A stretch of DNA of 64,000 nucleotides from Parasutterella secunda (lineage in GTDB: Bacteria > Pseudomonadota > Gammaproteobacteria > Burkholderiales > Burkholderiaceae_F): NCBI RefSeq assembly GCF_016901835.1, contig NZ_JACJKX010000004.1:56834-120833 (forward strand), in the 5' to 3' direction. A model generated the notes under the pieces. It was given only the letters and a program-made list of their open reading frames with translations, was not told where the DNA came from and searched no databases. Positions 46,666 through 57,365 of the stretch are shown here, one piece after another. How positions within the stretch are numbered: the stretch's first letter is position 1; each line of letters starts with the position of its first letter. The position numbers were made by a program, and so were the translations under genes.

Positions 46666-47856
46666 ATGACTAACATGGCTGCGCTCAAAGCTTCTGTGAT
46701 TCGGGAGGTTCAAACAGTTCTTTCCCGACCTTGGGATATCGCGATGTTTATCGTCATGCCCGTGATTTGGTGCGTGCTCATTGCGGGACTCTTCGGTAAC
46801 GGCCTGATTCGTGATGTTCCGGTGGGTGTTGTTAATCTTGATCACCAACCCGAATCAATTGAACTTGAAATAAAGCTTGATGCGCTGCCCTCGGTAAAAC
46901 TTTTCTCTTACACAACGCCTCTTGAAGCTTCTGACGCAGTCAAACGTGCCGATATTTATGCCTACCTCGTCATTCCCCCTAATTGGCTTGATCGAAGCGG
47001 CACACCGCAGGCTGCCAGTCTTGAACTGTATTTTCCTAAAACGCTCTACGCGATTGCCACGACGTTGGAATTGGATATCAAGCAGACACTGCTTGCCGAT
47101 CAGATGCAAAAATTAGAGCGCCTGGCTCAAACCGCAGGACTCAATAGCGAACAGGCAAAAAGAGCGACATCGCTTGTGACCGTTCACTCCATTACCCTGG
47201 GTAACATTGCTTTTAATTTCCAAGCATACATTTTGCCAACACTGATTCCCGGTATTCTTCACCTGGCTTTGGCTTTGGCAGTAGGCAGCCGCCTGTTGGC
47301 TGAGTGGCGAGACAAAAACGTGCATGATTGGATCAATATCGCAGGAGGCAGTCCCCTAATTGCTTTTCTCGGTAAAGCCCTTCCCTGGTGGATGCTCTAC
47401 ACACTCTACGGATTCATTTATGTTGCCGTCATGACCGGATACTTAGGCTGGTGGGTACAAGGCTCGCTTCTTCTGTGGCTTTTGGGACTCGCCTTTTTCA
47501 TGGCTGTCATGACGCTGCTACCCATGTTTCTCATCGGTGTTTTCATGCCTTTGGGCTGGGTGATTGTTTTAAGTTGTACCGTCGGTTATATTGCACCGAT
47601 CTTCCCCTACACAGGCTTTTCCTATCCGCTTGACTCCATGGCTGAGCCCGTTCAGTGGTTGGCGATGACGTTTCCCTTGACTCATTATTTTCAATTTCAG
47701 GGTGAGCAATGGATTGTGGCGGCGCCCCTCGGTCACTCACTATATACGCTTGGAAAAATTGCGATTTTTGCCCTGGTTTGGTTCGGGGCGGGTTATGCCC
47801 TCTTTAAAAAACGCGTAACGGATGAGTGCCGACTTGAATCCGGGGAGGCACTATGA
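46666..47856 (+). CDS. ABC-2 type transporter permease, first of two
   Basis: The 396-residue protein has one N-terminal membrane helix, a large extracytoplasmic domain (about residues 45-190) and five clustered C-terminal helices, the YhhJ/YbhS-type ABC-2 layout. It starts 9 bases after the adaptor gene and its stop overlaps the second permease start (ATGA). Transport would require an ATPase; none is encoded in this operon. Confidence 0.9.
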   Translation: MTNMAALKASVIREVQTVLSRPWDIAMFIVMPVIWCVLIAGLFGNGLIRDVPVGVVNLDHQPESIELEIKLDALPSVKLFSYTTPLEASDAVKRADIYAYLVIPPNWLDRSGTPQAASLELYFPKTLYAIATTLELDIKQTLLADQMQKLERLAQTAGLNSEQAKRATSLVTVHSITLGNIAFNFQAYILPTLIPGILHLALALAVGSRLLAEWRDKNVHDWINIAGGSPLIAFLGKALPWWMLYTLYGFIYVAVMTGYLGWWVQGSLLLWLLGLAFFMAVMTLLPMFLIGVFMPLGWVIVLSCTVGYIAPIFPYTGFSYPLDSMAEPVQWLAMTFPLTHYFQFQGEQWIVAAPLGHSLYTLGKIAIFALVWFGAGYALFKKRVTDECRLESGEAL

Positions 47857-49007
47857 GCGCATGGAAAGTTTTTCTTGAAACCATACGGCGATCTGTCCTG
47901 TCTCACGACAGCTTCATGATCTTTGCGATTGCTTCGCTCTTTTACCTCGTTTTCTACGCTCTGCCCTATGACAATCAGGTCATTGTCAAAATCCCGACGG
48001 CGATTGTGGATATGGACCAAAGCCGCCTGTCGCAGAATTTCACCGAACGCTTGAAATCAGCCCCATCGGTAAATGCCGTTTTGCAAACAAGTGATCTCGA
48101 AGTCGCTAAAGCTGCCTTTAAACATTCTGATGTGGATGTCATCATCACAATCGCAGAGAACTTCTCCCGTGATATTTTAAGAGGCGAACAAACTGTGGTG
48201 ACGGTTTTCAGTAACGGGGCACTCCCCGTTAAAGGCCGGGCTGTAACGGCATCAGTTCTTGCCATTACAGCCGAAGAAAATATTACTCAGGCGGCTTCCC
48301 GATTGGTTGGACAAGGACTTAATCCGATCCTTGTCAAAAAAATGGCCATGAGTCCTTCGGCCTTCTCCTCTCAAGACCTTTTTAACAACATCTCGGGTTA
48401 CGGTTACTACACGGTACCGGTTGTGGGTATTGTGATTGTTCAGGCTGTGATGCTTTTCGGCATCGGAATCGCTTTAGGAGGATGGTTAGCCGAAGCTAAG
48501 CAAACGCCTTTCTTTACTCAAGCCATGTCATCCGTCAAAGCCTTTATTCCTGTAGCACTGGCTTTCTGGGTGATATCACTGTTCTGGTCCTTTTTTATTG
48601 AGGGGATGGGGTTGTCGATCTTGACCATGCCGACACTTATCAATCCCCTTGCAACCGTTGTGGCGATTATTGCCTTCACGTTAGCGCTTTGTGCCTTAGC
48701 CATATTTCTGGCTTTATGGATGAATACCAACCGCTATGCGGCAGGCTTAGTGCTGGCTTCAGCCCCGAGTGTGTTCCTTTCAGGACTTGTCTTTCCGATG
48801 GAAAACTTTGCGACTTGGACCCTGCCTTTTGCCTGGATGATACCGACTACCCCGGGATGTCAGGCCATTGTATTTGCCAGTCAGGAAGGAGCCGCATTAA
48901 TTGACATTCTCCCACAAATCGGCTGCAACCTTCTTCAGGCCGCCGTTTACGGATCGTTAGCTTATTACTGGTTAAAAAAACGTATCGCTGAAAGAAAAGC
49001 CGATTAA
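47853..49007 (+). CDS. ABC-2 type transporter permease, second of two
   Basis: The 384-residue protein repeats the layout of the preceding gene: one N-terminal helix (about residues 21-38), an external domain and a C-terminal bundle of five helices, with a conserved proline-rich FPMENFATWTLPFAWMIPTTPG loop near the end. The two permeases probably form a heterodimer like YbhS/YbhR. The gene converges on mtgA with a 4-base overlap of coding ends and no terminator between them. Confidence 0.9.
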   Translation: MSAWKVFLETIRRSVLSHDSFMIFAIASLFYLVFYALPYDNQVIVKIPTAIVDMDQSRLSQNFTERLKSAPSVNAVLQTSDLEVAKAAFKHSDVDVIITIAENFSRDILRGEQTVVTVFSNGALPVKGRAVTASVLAITAEENITQAASRLVGQGLNPILVKKMAMSPSAFSSQDLFNNISGYGYYTVPVVGIVIVQAVMLFGIGIALGGWLAEAKQTPFFTQAMSSVKAFIPVALAFWVISLFWSFFIEGMGLSILTMPTLINPLATVVAIIAFTLALCALAIFLALWMNTNRYAAGLVLASAPSVFLSGLVFPMENFATWTLPFAWMIPTTPGCQAIVFASQEGAALIDILPQIGCNLLQAAVYGSLAYYWLKKRIAERKAD

Positions 49008-49699
49008 CGCATACGGTTATTGATGCTTGCAAATTGCGGCTCGCGCATGGACCCTTCAATCACATCGATGCGATGACGAAGCCATCGGGTTGAACCGTGT
49101 TTTTCGTAATATCGCGGGTTAGATAAAATGGCCGCAAGCCAAACGCTTTGCCAATGAGACAACCGTCTTGCGCTCACTCCGTAGTAGTGACGGGCAGCCG
49201 CCTCTACACCGAACACCCCCTCCCCGAATTCAGCAATATTGAGGTAGGTTTGAAGGATTCGACCTTTAGACCAGGTTGCTTCCATAACAAGCGCCAGTAT
49301 CATCTCCTGGAACTTTCTCAAATAGCTTTTTTCATGGGTTAAAAAAAGATTTTTGACCGTCTGCTGCGTGATGGTCGAGCCTCCCGGTGCTCGCTCACCT
49401 TCTATCACATTATTAACGAAGGCTTCACCGGTAGCCTCCCATTCAATACCGAAGTGCTCCATAAAACGTACATCTTCGGCAGCAACGGTTGCCCGAACCA
49501 TATCGGTAGAAATATTTCTCAAAAGCACCGGACGAAACTGAACCGAGCCCAACCGCTCACGTTCACTTTCGATATAGGCTGAGGTTTCGATAGGGGCCAC
49601 ACTGTACCATAGCACCTGACCGATGTAGTACCCCTCAACAAGAATAAAGACAGCAAGGGCTGCGAAAAAAGCACGCTTAAAAAACAGTTTGATTCGCAT
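49004..49699 (-). CDS. mtgA: Monofunctional biosynthetic peptidoglycan transglycosylase
   Basis: The 231-residue protein has one N-terminal membrane anchor (about residues 9-28) and a GT51 glycosyltransferase domain with the catalytic Glu in AAEDVRFMEHFGIEW and the motif GGSTITQQTVKNLFL. It polymerises lipid II glycan chains at the periplasmic face. GAGG lies seven bases before the ATG. It follows rimO on the same strand by 14 bases. Confidence 0.95.
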   Translation of the reverse strand: MRIKLFFKRAFFAALAVFILVEGYYIGQVLWYSVAPIETSAYIESERERLGSVQFRPVLLRNISTDMVRATVAAEDVRFMEHFGIEWEATGEAFVNNVIEGERAPGGSTITQQTVKNLFLTHEKSYLRKFQEMILALVMEATWSKGRILQTYLNIAEFGEGVFGVEAAARHYYGVSARRLSHWQSVWLAAILSNPRYYEKHGSTRWLRHRIDVIEGSMREPQFASINNRMR

Positions 49700-49713
49700 C
49701 CCTTGTCCTCTTA

Positions 49714-51057
49714 TTATTGAATCACATGACGACCGATCAAGTCATACTCCTGATTAGCCGTTACCCGCACATCGACAATATCCCCGGGATTGAGGTGAGC
49801 ATCCGTTGTGACATAAATAATGCCGTCGATTTCAGGGGCATCGGCCATTGTGCGGCCGATTGCCACACCGTCCTCATCCTCGGGCTCATCAATAATGACT
49901 TTCTGAACAGTGCCAATTTTTTTGGCCATTCGGGCTTCAGAAATTTCAGACTGCACCTGCATGAAGCGCTCACGGCGTTCTTCACGGACTTCATCGGGCA
50001 ATGCACCGGGCAAGTCATTGGCCGGTGCTCCTTCAATGGGTGAATAAGCGAAGCACCCCACGCGATCGAGTTGTGCCTCTTTCAAAAAGTCGAGCAAATA
50101 ATGAAATTCTTCTTCTGTCTCGCCAGGGAACCCCGCAATAAATGTCGAGCGAATCGTCAGATCCGGACAAATCTTTCGCCAGGCTTGAATTCTCTCCAAA
50201 GTCTTTTCGGTTGCAGCGGGCCGTTTCATCGCCTTTAATACCCGTGGATGGGCATGCTGAAACGGGATATCCAGATAGGGAAGGATCTTACCGTCGGCCA
50301 TCAATTCAACCACTTCATCGACAGCCGGATAGGGGTAAACATAGTGCAGACGAATCCACATTCCCATATCGCCCAATTCTCGCGCAAGATCGAAAAGACG
50401 GGTTCGAAGTGCCTTACCTTCGTCCGTGAAGTCAATCTTGTAGCGCAGATCAACACCGTAGGCGGACGTGTCCTGACTGATGACCATGAGTTCGCGCACG
50501 CCGGACTCTCTGAGCAACTCTGCCTCATGCAGGACTTCTCCGATCGGGCGACTGACTAACTTCCCTCGCAATTGAGGAATAATGCAAAAAGCGCATTTAT
50601 GGTTGCAGCCTTCACTGATTTTCAGATAGGCATAGTGAGGAGGCGTTAACTTCAGCCCGGCCTTGGGCACCAAATCGAGATAGGGGCTATGCGGTTGAGG
50701 CAAATAGCGATGAACCAACCCGTAGACCTTATCGAATTCCCCTGGGCCTGTCACCCCCAACACATCGGGGCAGACATCATCAAGATAGGCCGTGCCGTCA
50801 AGATGCTTTTTCGCACCTAAACACCCCGTCACGATCACCCGTCCGTTTTCCCGCATCGCTTCATTGATGGCCTCGACGCTTTCAGCTACGGCTTCATTTA
50901 AAAAACCGCACGTATTGACAATCACAAGATCGGCGTCGGCGTACGAGCCCACAATATCGTAACCCTCGGCACGAAGCTGAGTCATGATGCGCTCGGAATC
51001 CACCAGGGCCTTGGGGCAGCCCATGGAGACCACACCGATTCGGGGATTTCTCTGCAT
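49714..51057 (-). CDS. rimO: Ribosomal protein S12 methylthiotransferase RimO
   Basis: From the ATG at 51057 the enzyme has 447 residues. The N-terminal MTTase domain holds cluster ligands Cys14, Cys50 and Cys79, the radical SAM domain has CNHKCAFC (Cys151, 155, 158), and a C-terminal TRAM domain follows (about residues 380-445). It adds a methylthio group to Asp88-equivalent of S12. AAAGG lies seven bases before this ATG; the frame extends two codons further to a TTG without support. pgeF ends two bases upstream. Confidence 0.96.
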   Translation of the reverse strand: MQRNPRIGVVSMGCPKALVDSERIMTQLRAEGYDIVGSYADADLVIVNTCGFLNEAVAESVEAINEAMRENGRVIVTGCLGAKKHLDGTAYLDDVCPDVLGVTGPGEFDKVYGLVHRYLPQPHSPYLDLVPKAGLKLTPPHYAYLKISEGCNHKCAFCIIPQLRGKLVSRPIGEVLHEAELLRESGVRELMVISQDTSAYGVDLRYKIDFTDEGKALRTRLFDLARELGDMGMWIRLHYVYPYPAVDEVVELMADGKILPYLDIPFQHAHPRVLKAMKRPAATEKTLERIQAWRKICPDLTIRSTFIAGFPGETEEEFHYLLDFLKEAQLDRVGCFAYSPIEGAPANDLPGALPDEVREERRERFMQVQSEISEARMAKKIGTVQKVIIDEPEDEDGVAIGRTMADAPEIDGIIYVTTDAHLNPGDIVDVRVTANQEYDLIGRHVIQ

Positions 51058-51059
51058 AA

Positions 51060-51848
51060 TCAACCTTTAATCCAAATCATGGCCGCGTGGCGACCCGTCG
51101 TTTGATCGCGGCGGAAACTGTAAAAGAGCTCGGGATTGGCATAGGTGCTGTGATTGGCCTCAACCACTTGATCCACACCGACTTGCAACAAAGCCATACG
51201 AGCAAGCGTTGTGAGCGAACAGAGATACTTTCCGTTTTCCTGTGACTTAAAGGCCACTTCAGCGCCCTCGATCGTCTTTTTCATCGCTTCAAGCACATCG
51301 TCACCCGTTTCGAAGTCCTCATCACCGATTCTGGGTCCGAGCCAAGCGATAAATTGGGCATCAGGATTATTCAAGCGCTCACGAAGACGCTCAATGGTTT
51401 TCTGAAGAATACCGCCCGCAAGACTTCTCCATCCGCAGTGAACGGCTGCAACGGCTTGACCGCCTTTTTCGGTAATCAAAACCGGTAAACAGTCGGCTAC
51501 CTGTACCACACAAACGGTATTGGGCGTAATCGCGGTACTCGCATCGGCCTCTTCTTCGGGGGCAGCCGTTTCAGCATCGACCACTTTGACGCCGTGGACT
51601 TGTTTGAGCCACTTCGGGTCTGACGGCACCAATTGCGCCGCCAGGTTGCGATTCATTTTGATGCAAAAGCCGACATCTCCGGTGTAAAGTCCGACGTTAA
51701 AACCTCCGATACCGTCTTTATCACCGAAGGGGCCTGAGGAGACGCCGCCCGAACGAAGCGTCATCAAGGCATCAACATTTGTCGGGCAAATCTCTTTCCA
51801 ATCAGGCTGTAAGATCGCCAAGGCTGGCTTAGTCGTATCATCAATCAT
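51060..51848 (-). CDS. pgeF: PgeF/YfiH family copper-type polyphenol oxidase-like protein
   Basis: The 262-residue protein belongs to the YfiH/LACC1 family, with the conserved [34 protein letters not shown] and GP-x-I-x-x-x-x-FE motifs that supply the metal-binding His and Cys. Family members correct misincorporated L-serine in peptidoglycan precursors or act on purine nucleosides. It lies between rluD and rimO in a tightly packed minus-strand group. AGGATGAAAA precedes the ATG. Confidence 0.92.
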   Translation of the reverse strand: MIDDTTKPALAILQPDWKEICPTNVDALMTLRSGGVSSGPFGDKDGIGGFNVGLYTGDVGFCIKMNRNLAAQLVPSDPKWLKQVHGVKVVDAETAAPEEEADASTAITPNTVCVVQVADCLPVLITEKGGQAVAAVHCGWRSLAGGILQKTIERLRERLNNPDAQFIAWLGPRIGDEDFETGDDVLEAMKKTIEGAEVAFKSQENGKYLCSLTTLARMALLQVGVDQVVEANHSTYANPELFYSFRRDQTTGRHAAMIWIKG

Positions 51849-51856
51849 TTTTCATC

Positions 51857-52864
51857 CTATTTCTCAAAAACTGTCACCGGCTCATCGGTCGGTCCGAAAC
51901 CGACCGATTCCATGAGTTCTGTTAAATCTTGCGGAGCGGGCACAAACCACTGCATATTTTCTTTTGTTTTCGGGTGAACCAATCCCAAACGGGAGGCATG
52001 AAGCGCCTGGCGCTTCATTATCGTCAAAGGACAATCCGCAGGCAACTTTCCCATTTTACCTTTATAGACGGGATCGCCAACCAATGGCAGACCCGCCCAC
52101 TGCATATGAACACGAATTTGATGAGTGCGACCGGTATCCAGGCGGCAAGCTACCCAACTTACTGTCAAAGGGGTTTGACCGACGCCCGGCACATTACCCA
52201 CGTCAACACATCGCACATGAGTCTTTGCTTCTTTAGCTCGGGGGCCGTTACCCACACAAAAGCGCATGGGAGAGCGCGGATCGCGCATAATAGGCTCTTC
52301 AATGAAACCGGCCTCAGGTGCCTGGCCATGCACAATCGCCCAATATTCACGTTTAACGGTTCGTGCCTGAAGCTGTCGGATCAAATCGGTCTGAGATTCA
52401 AGCGTTTTTGCCACGACCATGAGCCCGGTAGTATCACGATCCAAGCGGTGAACAATACCGGCCCTGGGTAAAGTTTTTAATTCGGGATTTCTGGCGAGTA
52501 ACCCGTTTAAAAGCGTGTCATCCCAATGCCCAGCTGCCGGGTGAACAACAAGCCCGGCGGGTTTATTGACCACCAAAATTTCATCGTCTTCGTAGACAAT
52601 GTCCAAATTCATCGCTACGGGTTTAAAAGCAAGCTCCTCGGGACTGGGCTGCTCCATCACTTCGATTTCATCACCCGCAGCGACCTTAGCACGAATTTTC
52701 TCAACAGTAATACCATTAACTGCCACCGCTCCCTGCTCTATCCAGGTTTGCAAACGTGCGCGCGAAACCGACGGCATCAAACGAGCCAGTACTTTATCGA
52801 GGCGTTCGCCTGAAAATTCGTCCTCAACAACAAAATTTAACGCTTCATCAGTCGTAACCGACAT
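51857..52864 (-). CDS. rluD: 23S rRNA pseudouridine synthase RluD
   Basis: From the ATG at 52864 (AAGGA ahead) the protein has 335 residues: an N-terminal S4 RNA-binding domain (about residues 15-70) and a RluA-type catalytic domain with the active-site aspartate in HRLDRDTTGLMVVAKT and the RTHQIRVHMQWAGLPLVGDPVY block. It modifies helix 69 of 23S rRNA. It is divergent from bamD by 89 bases, the common order in this group. Confidence 0.95.
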   Translation of the reverse strand: MSVTTDEALNFVVEDEFSGERLDKVLARLMPSVSRARLQTWIEQGAVAVNGITVEKIRAKVAAGDEIEVMEQPSPEELAFKPVAMNLDIVYEDDEILVVNKPAGLVVHPAAGHWDDTLLNGLLARNPELKTLPRAGIVHRLDRDTTGLMVVAKTLESQTDLIRQLQARTVKREYWAIVHGQAPEAGFIEEPIMRDPRSPMRFCVGNGPRAKEAKTHVRCVDVGNVPGVGQTPLTVSWVACRLDTGRTHQIRVHMQWAGLPLVGDPVYKGKMGKLPADCPLTIMKRQALHASRLGLVHPKTKENMQWFVPAPQDLTELMESVGFGPTDEPVTVFEK

Positions 52865-52953
52865 ATACTTCCTTAACAAATTACTTGAGTCTGAGGCGGT
52901 CTGATCGTTATAATCCGTGAATCGATTGACCGCATTACTCTAGAGTCACATCA

Positions 52954-53721
52954 ATGGCATTAACTTTACATCAATTGCGCACCCGCGCGGCAACTCTTGT
53001 TCTTGCTGCCGCTGTCGCAGCACTGGGCGCAGGTTGCACGAAAATCGAAACAGATATTACCCAAGGCTGGGATGCTCAGCGTCTTTACGAAGAAGCTCGC
53101 ACCGCAGCATCCGACAGCGACTGGACTCGGGCGCAAGATTATTACACAAAATTGGAAAGCCGTTATCCTTTCGGTCGTTATGCTCAACAGGCACAGATCG
53201 AAAGCGCATACGCCTACTGGCGTGACGGTGACGCCGCTCAGTGCGTGCAAGCCTGTGACCGCTTCCTGCGTCAATACCCCAATCATGCCAACAGCGACTA
53301 TGTCCTGTATTTAAAGGCTCTGGCTACGCTTAATCAGCGCAACACGATTTTTACGAGCCTTCTTACTCAGGATATTTACGAGCGCGATGCCGATGCTGCC
53401 CAAACCGCTTTTGACACCTTAAAGGAATTGGTCGAGCGCTTCCCGCAGTCTCGTTATGCTCATGAAGCCCGTCGCCGTATGCATGAATTGGTCCTGTCTC
53501 AGGCTCACCATGAATACAACATTGCCCGCTTCTACTACGAACGTCATGCGTATGTGGCGGCCATTGAACGCGCTCAAAACGTGGTGCGTACCTTCCAGCA
53601 AACGCCTTACTCTGACGATGCTCTGGAATTGATCCGTGATTGCTATCGTGAAATGGGCGTAACGGATTTGGAAAACGACGTTAACCGCGTTCTGGAACTC
53701 AATCAGAATCGCGAACGCTAA
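52954..53721 (+). CDS. bamD: Outer-membrane assembly lipoprotein BamD
   Basis: The 255-residue protein has a lipoprotein signal with acceptor Cys28 (ALGAGC) and then five TPR-like helical repeats (AQDYYTKLESRYPFGRYAQQAQIE and similar). BamD is the essential lipoprotein of the BAM complex that inserts beta-barrel proteins, and would serve the autotransporter and TolC-type proteins in this window. A strong terminator follows, so it is monocistronic. Confidence 0.95.
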   Translation: MALTLHQLRTRAATLVLAAAVAALGAGCTKIETDITQGWDAQRLYEEARTAASDSDWTRAQDYYTKLESRYPFGRYAQQAQIESAYAYWRDGDAAQCVQACDRFLRQYPNHANSDYVLYLKALATLNQRNTIFTSLLTQDIYERDADAAQTAFDTLKELVERFPQSRYAHEARRRMHELVLSQAHHEYNIARFYYERHAYVAAIERAQNVVRTFQQTPYSDDALELIRDCYREMGVTDLENDVNRVLELNQNRER

Positions 53722-53741
53722 TTGCTTTTGCGATTCAGTCA

Positions 53742-53781
53742 AAAGACTGCTCTGAGATTTTTAAAGGAGCAGTCTTTTTTT
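53742..53781 (+). terminator. Rho-independent terminator of bamD
   Basis: AGACTGCTC pairs with GAGCAGTCT over 9 bp, followed by seven T. It lies about 20 bases after the bamD stop and just before the end of the opposing helicase gene. Confidence 0.9.
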
Positions 53782-53786
53782 GTACC

Positions 53787-56700
53787 TCATTTATCCAGAG
53801 CAAAAAGTTTCTTGAGCTCTCCGGTACTCAAATCCCCTACCCAAGTTTCGCCCGCATTGACGGTTAACTCTGCCAACTCCCTTTTCGAGGCGAGCATGTC
53901 GTTGATGCGTTCCTCAAAAGTCCCGGCTGTCACAAATCGATAAACCAATACATCGTTTTTCTGTCCGATTCGATAGGCACGATCCGTTGCCTGGGCTTCA
54001 ACCGCAGGATTCCACCACAAATCGTAATGAATCACGCTCGAAGCCGCCGTGAGATTAAGCCCCGTTCCCGCTGCTTTAAGCGATAGGACCATTACGCGCA
54101 CAGTAGGATCCGTTTGAAAGTCATCGACCATCTGCATTCGCTTTTTCACGGGCACCGAGCCGTTTATAAAGAGTACCTTTTCGTCCAACGCATCAGTGAT
54201 CCATTTTTTCAGTCGATCACCCATTTCCCGATATTGGGTAAAGATCAACACTTTACGACCGGAGTCAAAATTTTGTTCCAAGAGCTCAAAGAGCAAAGCC
54301 GCTTTACCGGAATCGGGAGTTCCACCCTCTGTTTTTAAATATTGAGAAGGCGAATTGCAGATTTGCTTTAAGGAAGTGATGAGTTTTAAAACGGCCGCTC
54401 GTTTTTGCATGCGTAAGTCACTACCGTCGGCTTTTGCCTCCGCATCAATTTTCTCTAGTCGCTTCATCGCGGCATTAAGGGTCTTTTGGTAGAGGACTGC
54501 CTGCTCGGGCGTAAGCGTCACAAACTGATCGTTTACAATGCGCTCGGGCAAATCGTTAATGATGCTCTTATCCGTTTTAAGGCGTCTCAACATAAAAGGA
54601 GCGGTCAGTGCTTTGAAAGCCTCAATGACTTGGGGATCGCGCTCAGATTCAATAGGCGTAGCAAAAGTACGTTTAAAATCCCGTTCACTTCCCAAGAGTC
54701 CCGGCTGAACCAAAGAAAAAATAGACCAGTACTCCATCAGATGGTTTTCAACCGGCGTACCGCTCATGGCAATCACCTCATCGGCTTTAAGCAATGAAAG
54801 CGAACGCGCAAGCGTGGTGAGGTGATTTTTCACAGCCTGCGCTTCATCAACCACCAAAAGCTTGAGTGAAAGAGCGGCCAATTGATCAAGATCGCGCCGC
54901 ACCAGACCATAGGATGTGATCAGCACATCAAAAGTGTCGGTTGCCGGCATCTCTCGGTTCGCACCATGGTACACCGCCACGCGCAACGTAGGAGAGAATT
55001 TAGCGATTTCACGCTCCCAGTTGGTCAAAAGGGTCGTGGGCACAACGACAAGTACCTTTTTATCAGCTAGGTTACCCTCTTCTTTCAGCCGAGTGATGCA
55101 GGCGATGACTTGAAGCGTTTTACCCAACCCCATATCGTCGGCAATGAGTGAACCGAGGCCAAAGCGGATGTTTTTCATCAGCCATTCATAGCCTCGCTTC
55201 TGATAAGGGCGCAATTCGGCACAAAGTGTCGCGGGTAAATCCACGCGGTCAACAGAGCGAATGGTCTCAAGCTCCCGTTTGATAGTCTCGGCGACATTCA
55301 CTTTGATACCATCGGTCTCACCGGTCAGGACTGCCCGCATTTTCTGGAGCATCGTCGCTTTCGGAGGATTTTCCAATTTTTCCCGATAGCGCTCAATTTC
55401 TTCCGGATCCACGTAAATGTATTGATCACCCCATTCAATCACTTCACCTACGTGTTGCAAAAGACGGGCAAGCTCATCTTCAGTTATCGGTTGATCACCG
55501 ATCGCGAGCTTAAAGTCAAAATCCGTAAGAGCCGCTTTGCTAAAGAATGACTTTGATGAAGAATTCGAAGAGATTGAAGCCGTGAGCCTTGGTCTGAGAA
55601 GTTTTTTAAGCGAAGCGGGCATCGACAGTGAAATCCCCAAAAGCGTCAAAACAGGAGCAATCTCAAAAAGAAAATCCTTCAATTGATCTGAGGCAAGTGT
55701 CACTATCTTGTTTTTTGATTCGACTAAATCACCGAAGAGCGAATCAATCGACTTTAAAGTATTTAAAACATTGAGTGCTGCAAAACGCTCTTTCCCGTAA
55801 CGCTCATCTTTCATTAAAAGCTTGAGATCAACGGGCCTCGCTTTAGAGTCTTTCGCTTTAATGCAAAAATGCACATTGATTGCCTTATCACGAGAGCGTG
55901 TCAGACTGACGATAGGTTTCCAAGGGAAATTAAACGTCAAATTCAAAATACGAAGGTACCGGGCATATTCATTGGCAAAAGCGGGCTTCACATCGGCTGA
56001 CAACTCTCTGCTCGAAGGTGAGGTAAAGAGCACACCGCCATCGCTCTCAGAAAAATCTGATGACAGCAAGCGATGCCAAAACGTCAAGGCAAGTGTCACG
56101 CCCAAATAAATTTTTTGAATTTGCGTTGTGCACTCGATGCAATCAAGCCGAAACAGATCGTCAACGACCGAATCAAACGCTCTACAGATTTGCGCAAAGG
56201 CGAGTCCGATTTGCGAATAGCGAATCGCAGGCATCCAGTAAATCTGCGGCCAACAATCCTCGAGATCGGGCGAGACGACAGCGACAGGGATAAGTGCTTG
56301 AGATCGGTAAAGACGGTCGGTAGCGAGAAAAAGAACCCTTAAGGCATAAAGTTCGGGCGTAAGCCACTGACGCGCGAGCGTTTCCGGTAAACCGATTAGG
56401 GCACTGATTAAACGCAGTGCATCGTCTTTTTTAAGAGTTTTACCGGATTCATCGGTAAGAGCAAAGTCTCTAAGATTTCTTTTGTCGATTGCGAAATGAA
56501 AGCGCTTTTTGTTGAAGCCCGAAATTTCCTCTTCAATCTGCTTTAAATATGTCTGTGATCGCTCTGAGGGGCTTGACAATTCTGTCAAAAAGAAAAGACG
56601 TCGGGTCTTCTGATCATTTCTGCGAATAAGCTCCAAGAGCTTCGCTCCGAAATTCTTTTCATTGGAGAGCGAAAAGTGCTCGGGCAGCAGAGAAAATATC

Positions 56701-57365
56701 TTTTTCCCGATGACTGGCAATGGCGTCAACGGCAGACTCGTTAACTTAAAGTCCCCGCTGCACTGCACAAGCTCCATATCATTGACAATGGCCGAGAGCG
56801 CATGAAGCGTGGTCGGTCGATCCTCGGTCACCTCCTTCACTTCGAGTCCTTCAGCCTGCAGCGCATCGAGCAAATAAAGACCATGAAGCGCAAAAATCAA
56901 AAAAGGATCCTTATCGATTTGGCGAGAAAGCCAATAGATGACCGCAGCGATATGTTTGCAGGGAATGGCCCGATCGGGGCAACTGCAATCCATTTCGATA
57001 TCACGACTCGATGACGGGAAAAGCTTCAGTCCCAAAGACAGGCATATGTCGTTTATTTCAGGCGGCAATTCTTTGTCGAAAAGTCTCGCCAATAAATCTT
57101 CTCGTTTTTTGAGCGTCTCAATGAGTGTCTGAATCTGAGTTTCGGTAAATGTCGGTAGTTTGATTCGGATGTCATACGGATAGACACTGCCCTGCACCAC
57201 AGCTTCTATTTCATGAGTTTGGGCATTGAGATTGACATCGAGAACATGACCGCTATTGCAATAAGTCTTACCGCGAGGCAAACGATTGGTATAGTCACAG
57301 GCACTGAGGGCATTTAACCAAGCTTTACCCCACCAGGTTTTTCCATATTGCGTACGAGTTGCCAT
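53787..57365 (-). CDS. SNF2-family helicase with SWIM zinc finger
   Basis: The 1192-residue protein has an N-terminal SWIM zinc finger (CSC near residue 128, then CKH near 138), a long middle part of about 550 residues with no clear motif, and a complete SNF2 ATPase: motif I ADDMGLGKTLQ (about residues 743-753), motif II DEAQ, SGTPVENHL, and the C-terminal motifs LSLKAAGTGLNLT and DLWWNPAVEAQATDRAYRIGQ. Such proteins move along double-stranded DNA; the bacterial SWIM-SNF2 group lacks a settled function. Its ATG overlaps the dinG stop (TGATG), so the two helicases are made together. Confidence 0.9.
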   Translation of the reverse strand: MATRTQYGKTWWGKAWLNALSACDYTNRLPRGKTYCNSGHVLDVNLNAQTHEIEAVVQGSVYPYDIRIKLPTFTETQIQTLIETLKKREDLLARLFDKELPPEINDICLSLGLKLFPSSSRDIEMDCSCPDRAIPCKHIAAVIYWLSRQIDKDPFLIFALHGLYLLDALQAEGLEVKEVTEDRPTTLHALSAIVNDMELVQCSGDFKLTSLPLTPLPVIGKKIFSLLPEHFSLSNEKNFGAKLLELIRRNDQKTRRLFFLTELSSPSERSQTYLKQIEEEISGFNKKRFHFAIDKRNLRDFALTDESGKTLKKDDALRLISALIGLPETLARQWLTPELYALRVLFLATDRLYRSQALIPVAVVSPDLEDCWPQIYWMPAIRYSQIGLAFAQICRAFDSVVDDLFRLDCIECTTQIQKIYLGVTLALTFWHRLLSSDFSESDGGVLFTSPSSRELSADVKPAFANEYARYLRILNLTFNFPWKPIVSLTRSRDKAINVHFCIKAKDSKARPVDLKLLMKDERYGKERFAALNVLNTLKSIDSLFGDLVESKNKIVTLASDQLKDFLFEIAPVLTLLGISLSMPASLKKLLRPRLTASISSNSSSKSFFSKAALTDFDFKLAIGDQPITEDELARLLQHVGEVIEWGDQYIYVDPEEIERYREKLENPPKATMLQKMRAVLTGETDGIKVNVAETIKRELETIRSVDRVDLPATLCAELRPYQKRGYEWLMKNIRFGLGSLIADDMGLGKTLQVIACITRLKEEGNLADKKVLVVVPTTLLTNWEREIAKFSPTLRVAVYHGANREMPATDTFDVLITSYGLVRRDLDQLAALSLKLLVVDEAQAVKNHLTTLARSLSLLKADEVIAMSGTPVENHLMEYWSIFSLVQPGLLGSERDFKRTFATPIESERDPQVIEAFKALTAPFMLRRLKTDKSIINDLPERIVNDQFVTLTPEQAVLYQKTLNAAMKRLEKIDAEAKADGSDLRMQKRAAVLKLITSLKQICNSPSQYLKTEGGTPDSGKAALLFELLEQNFDSGRKVLIFTQYREMGDRLKKWITDALDEKVLFINGSVPVKKRMQMVDDFQTDPTVRVMVLSLKAAGTGLNLTAASSVIHYDLWWNPAVEAQATDRAYRIGQKNDVLVYRFVTAGTFEERINDMLASKRELAELTVNAGETWVGDLSTGELKKLFALDK

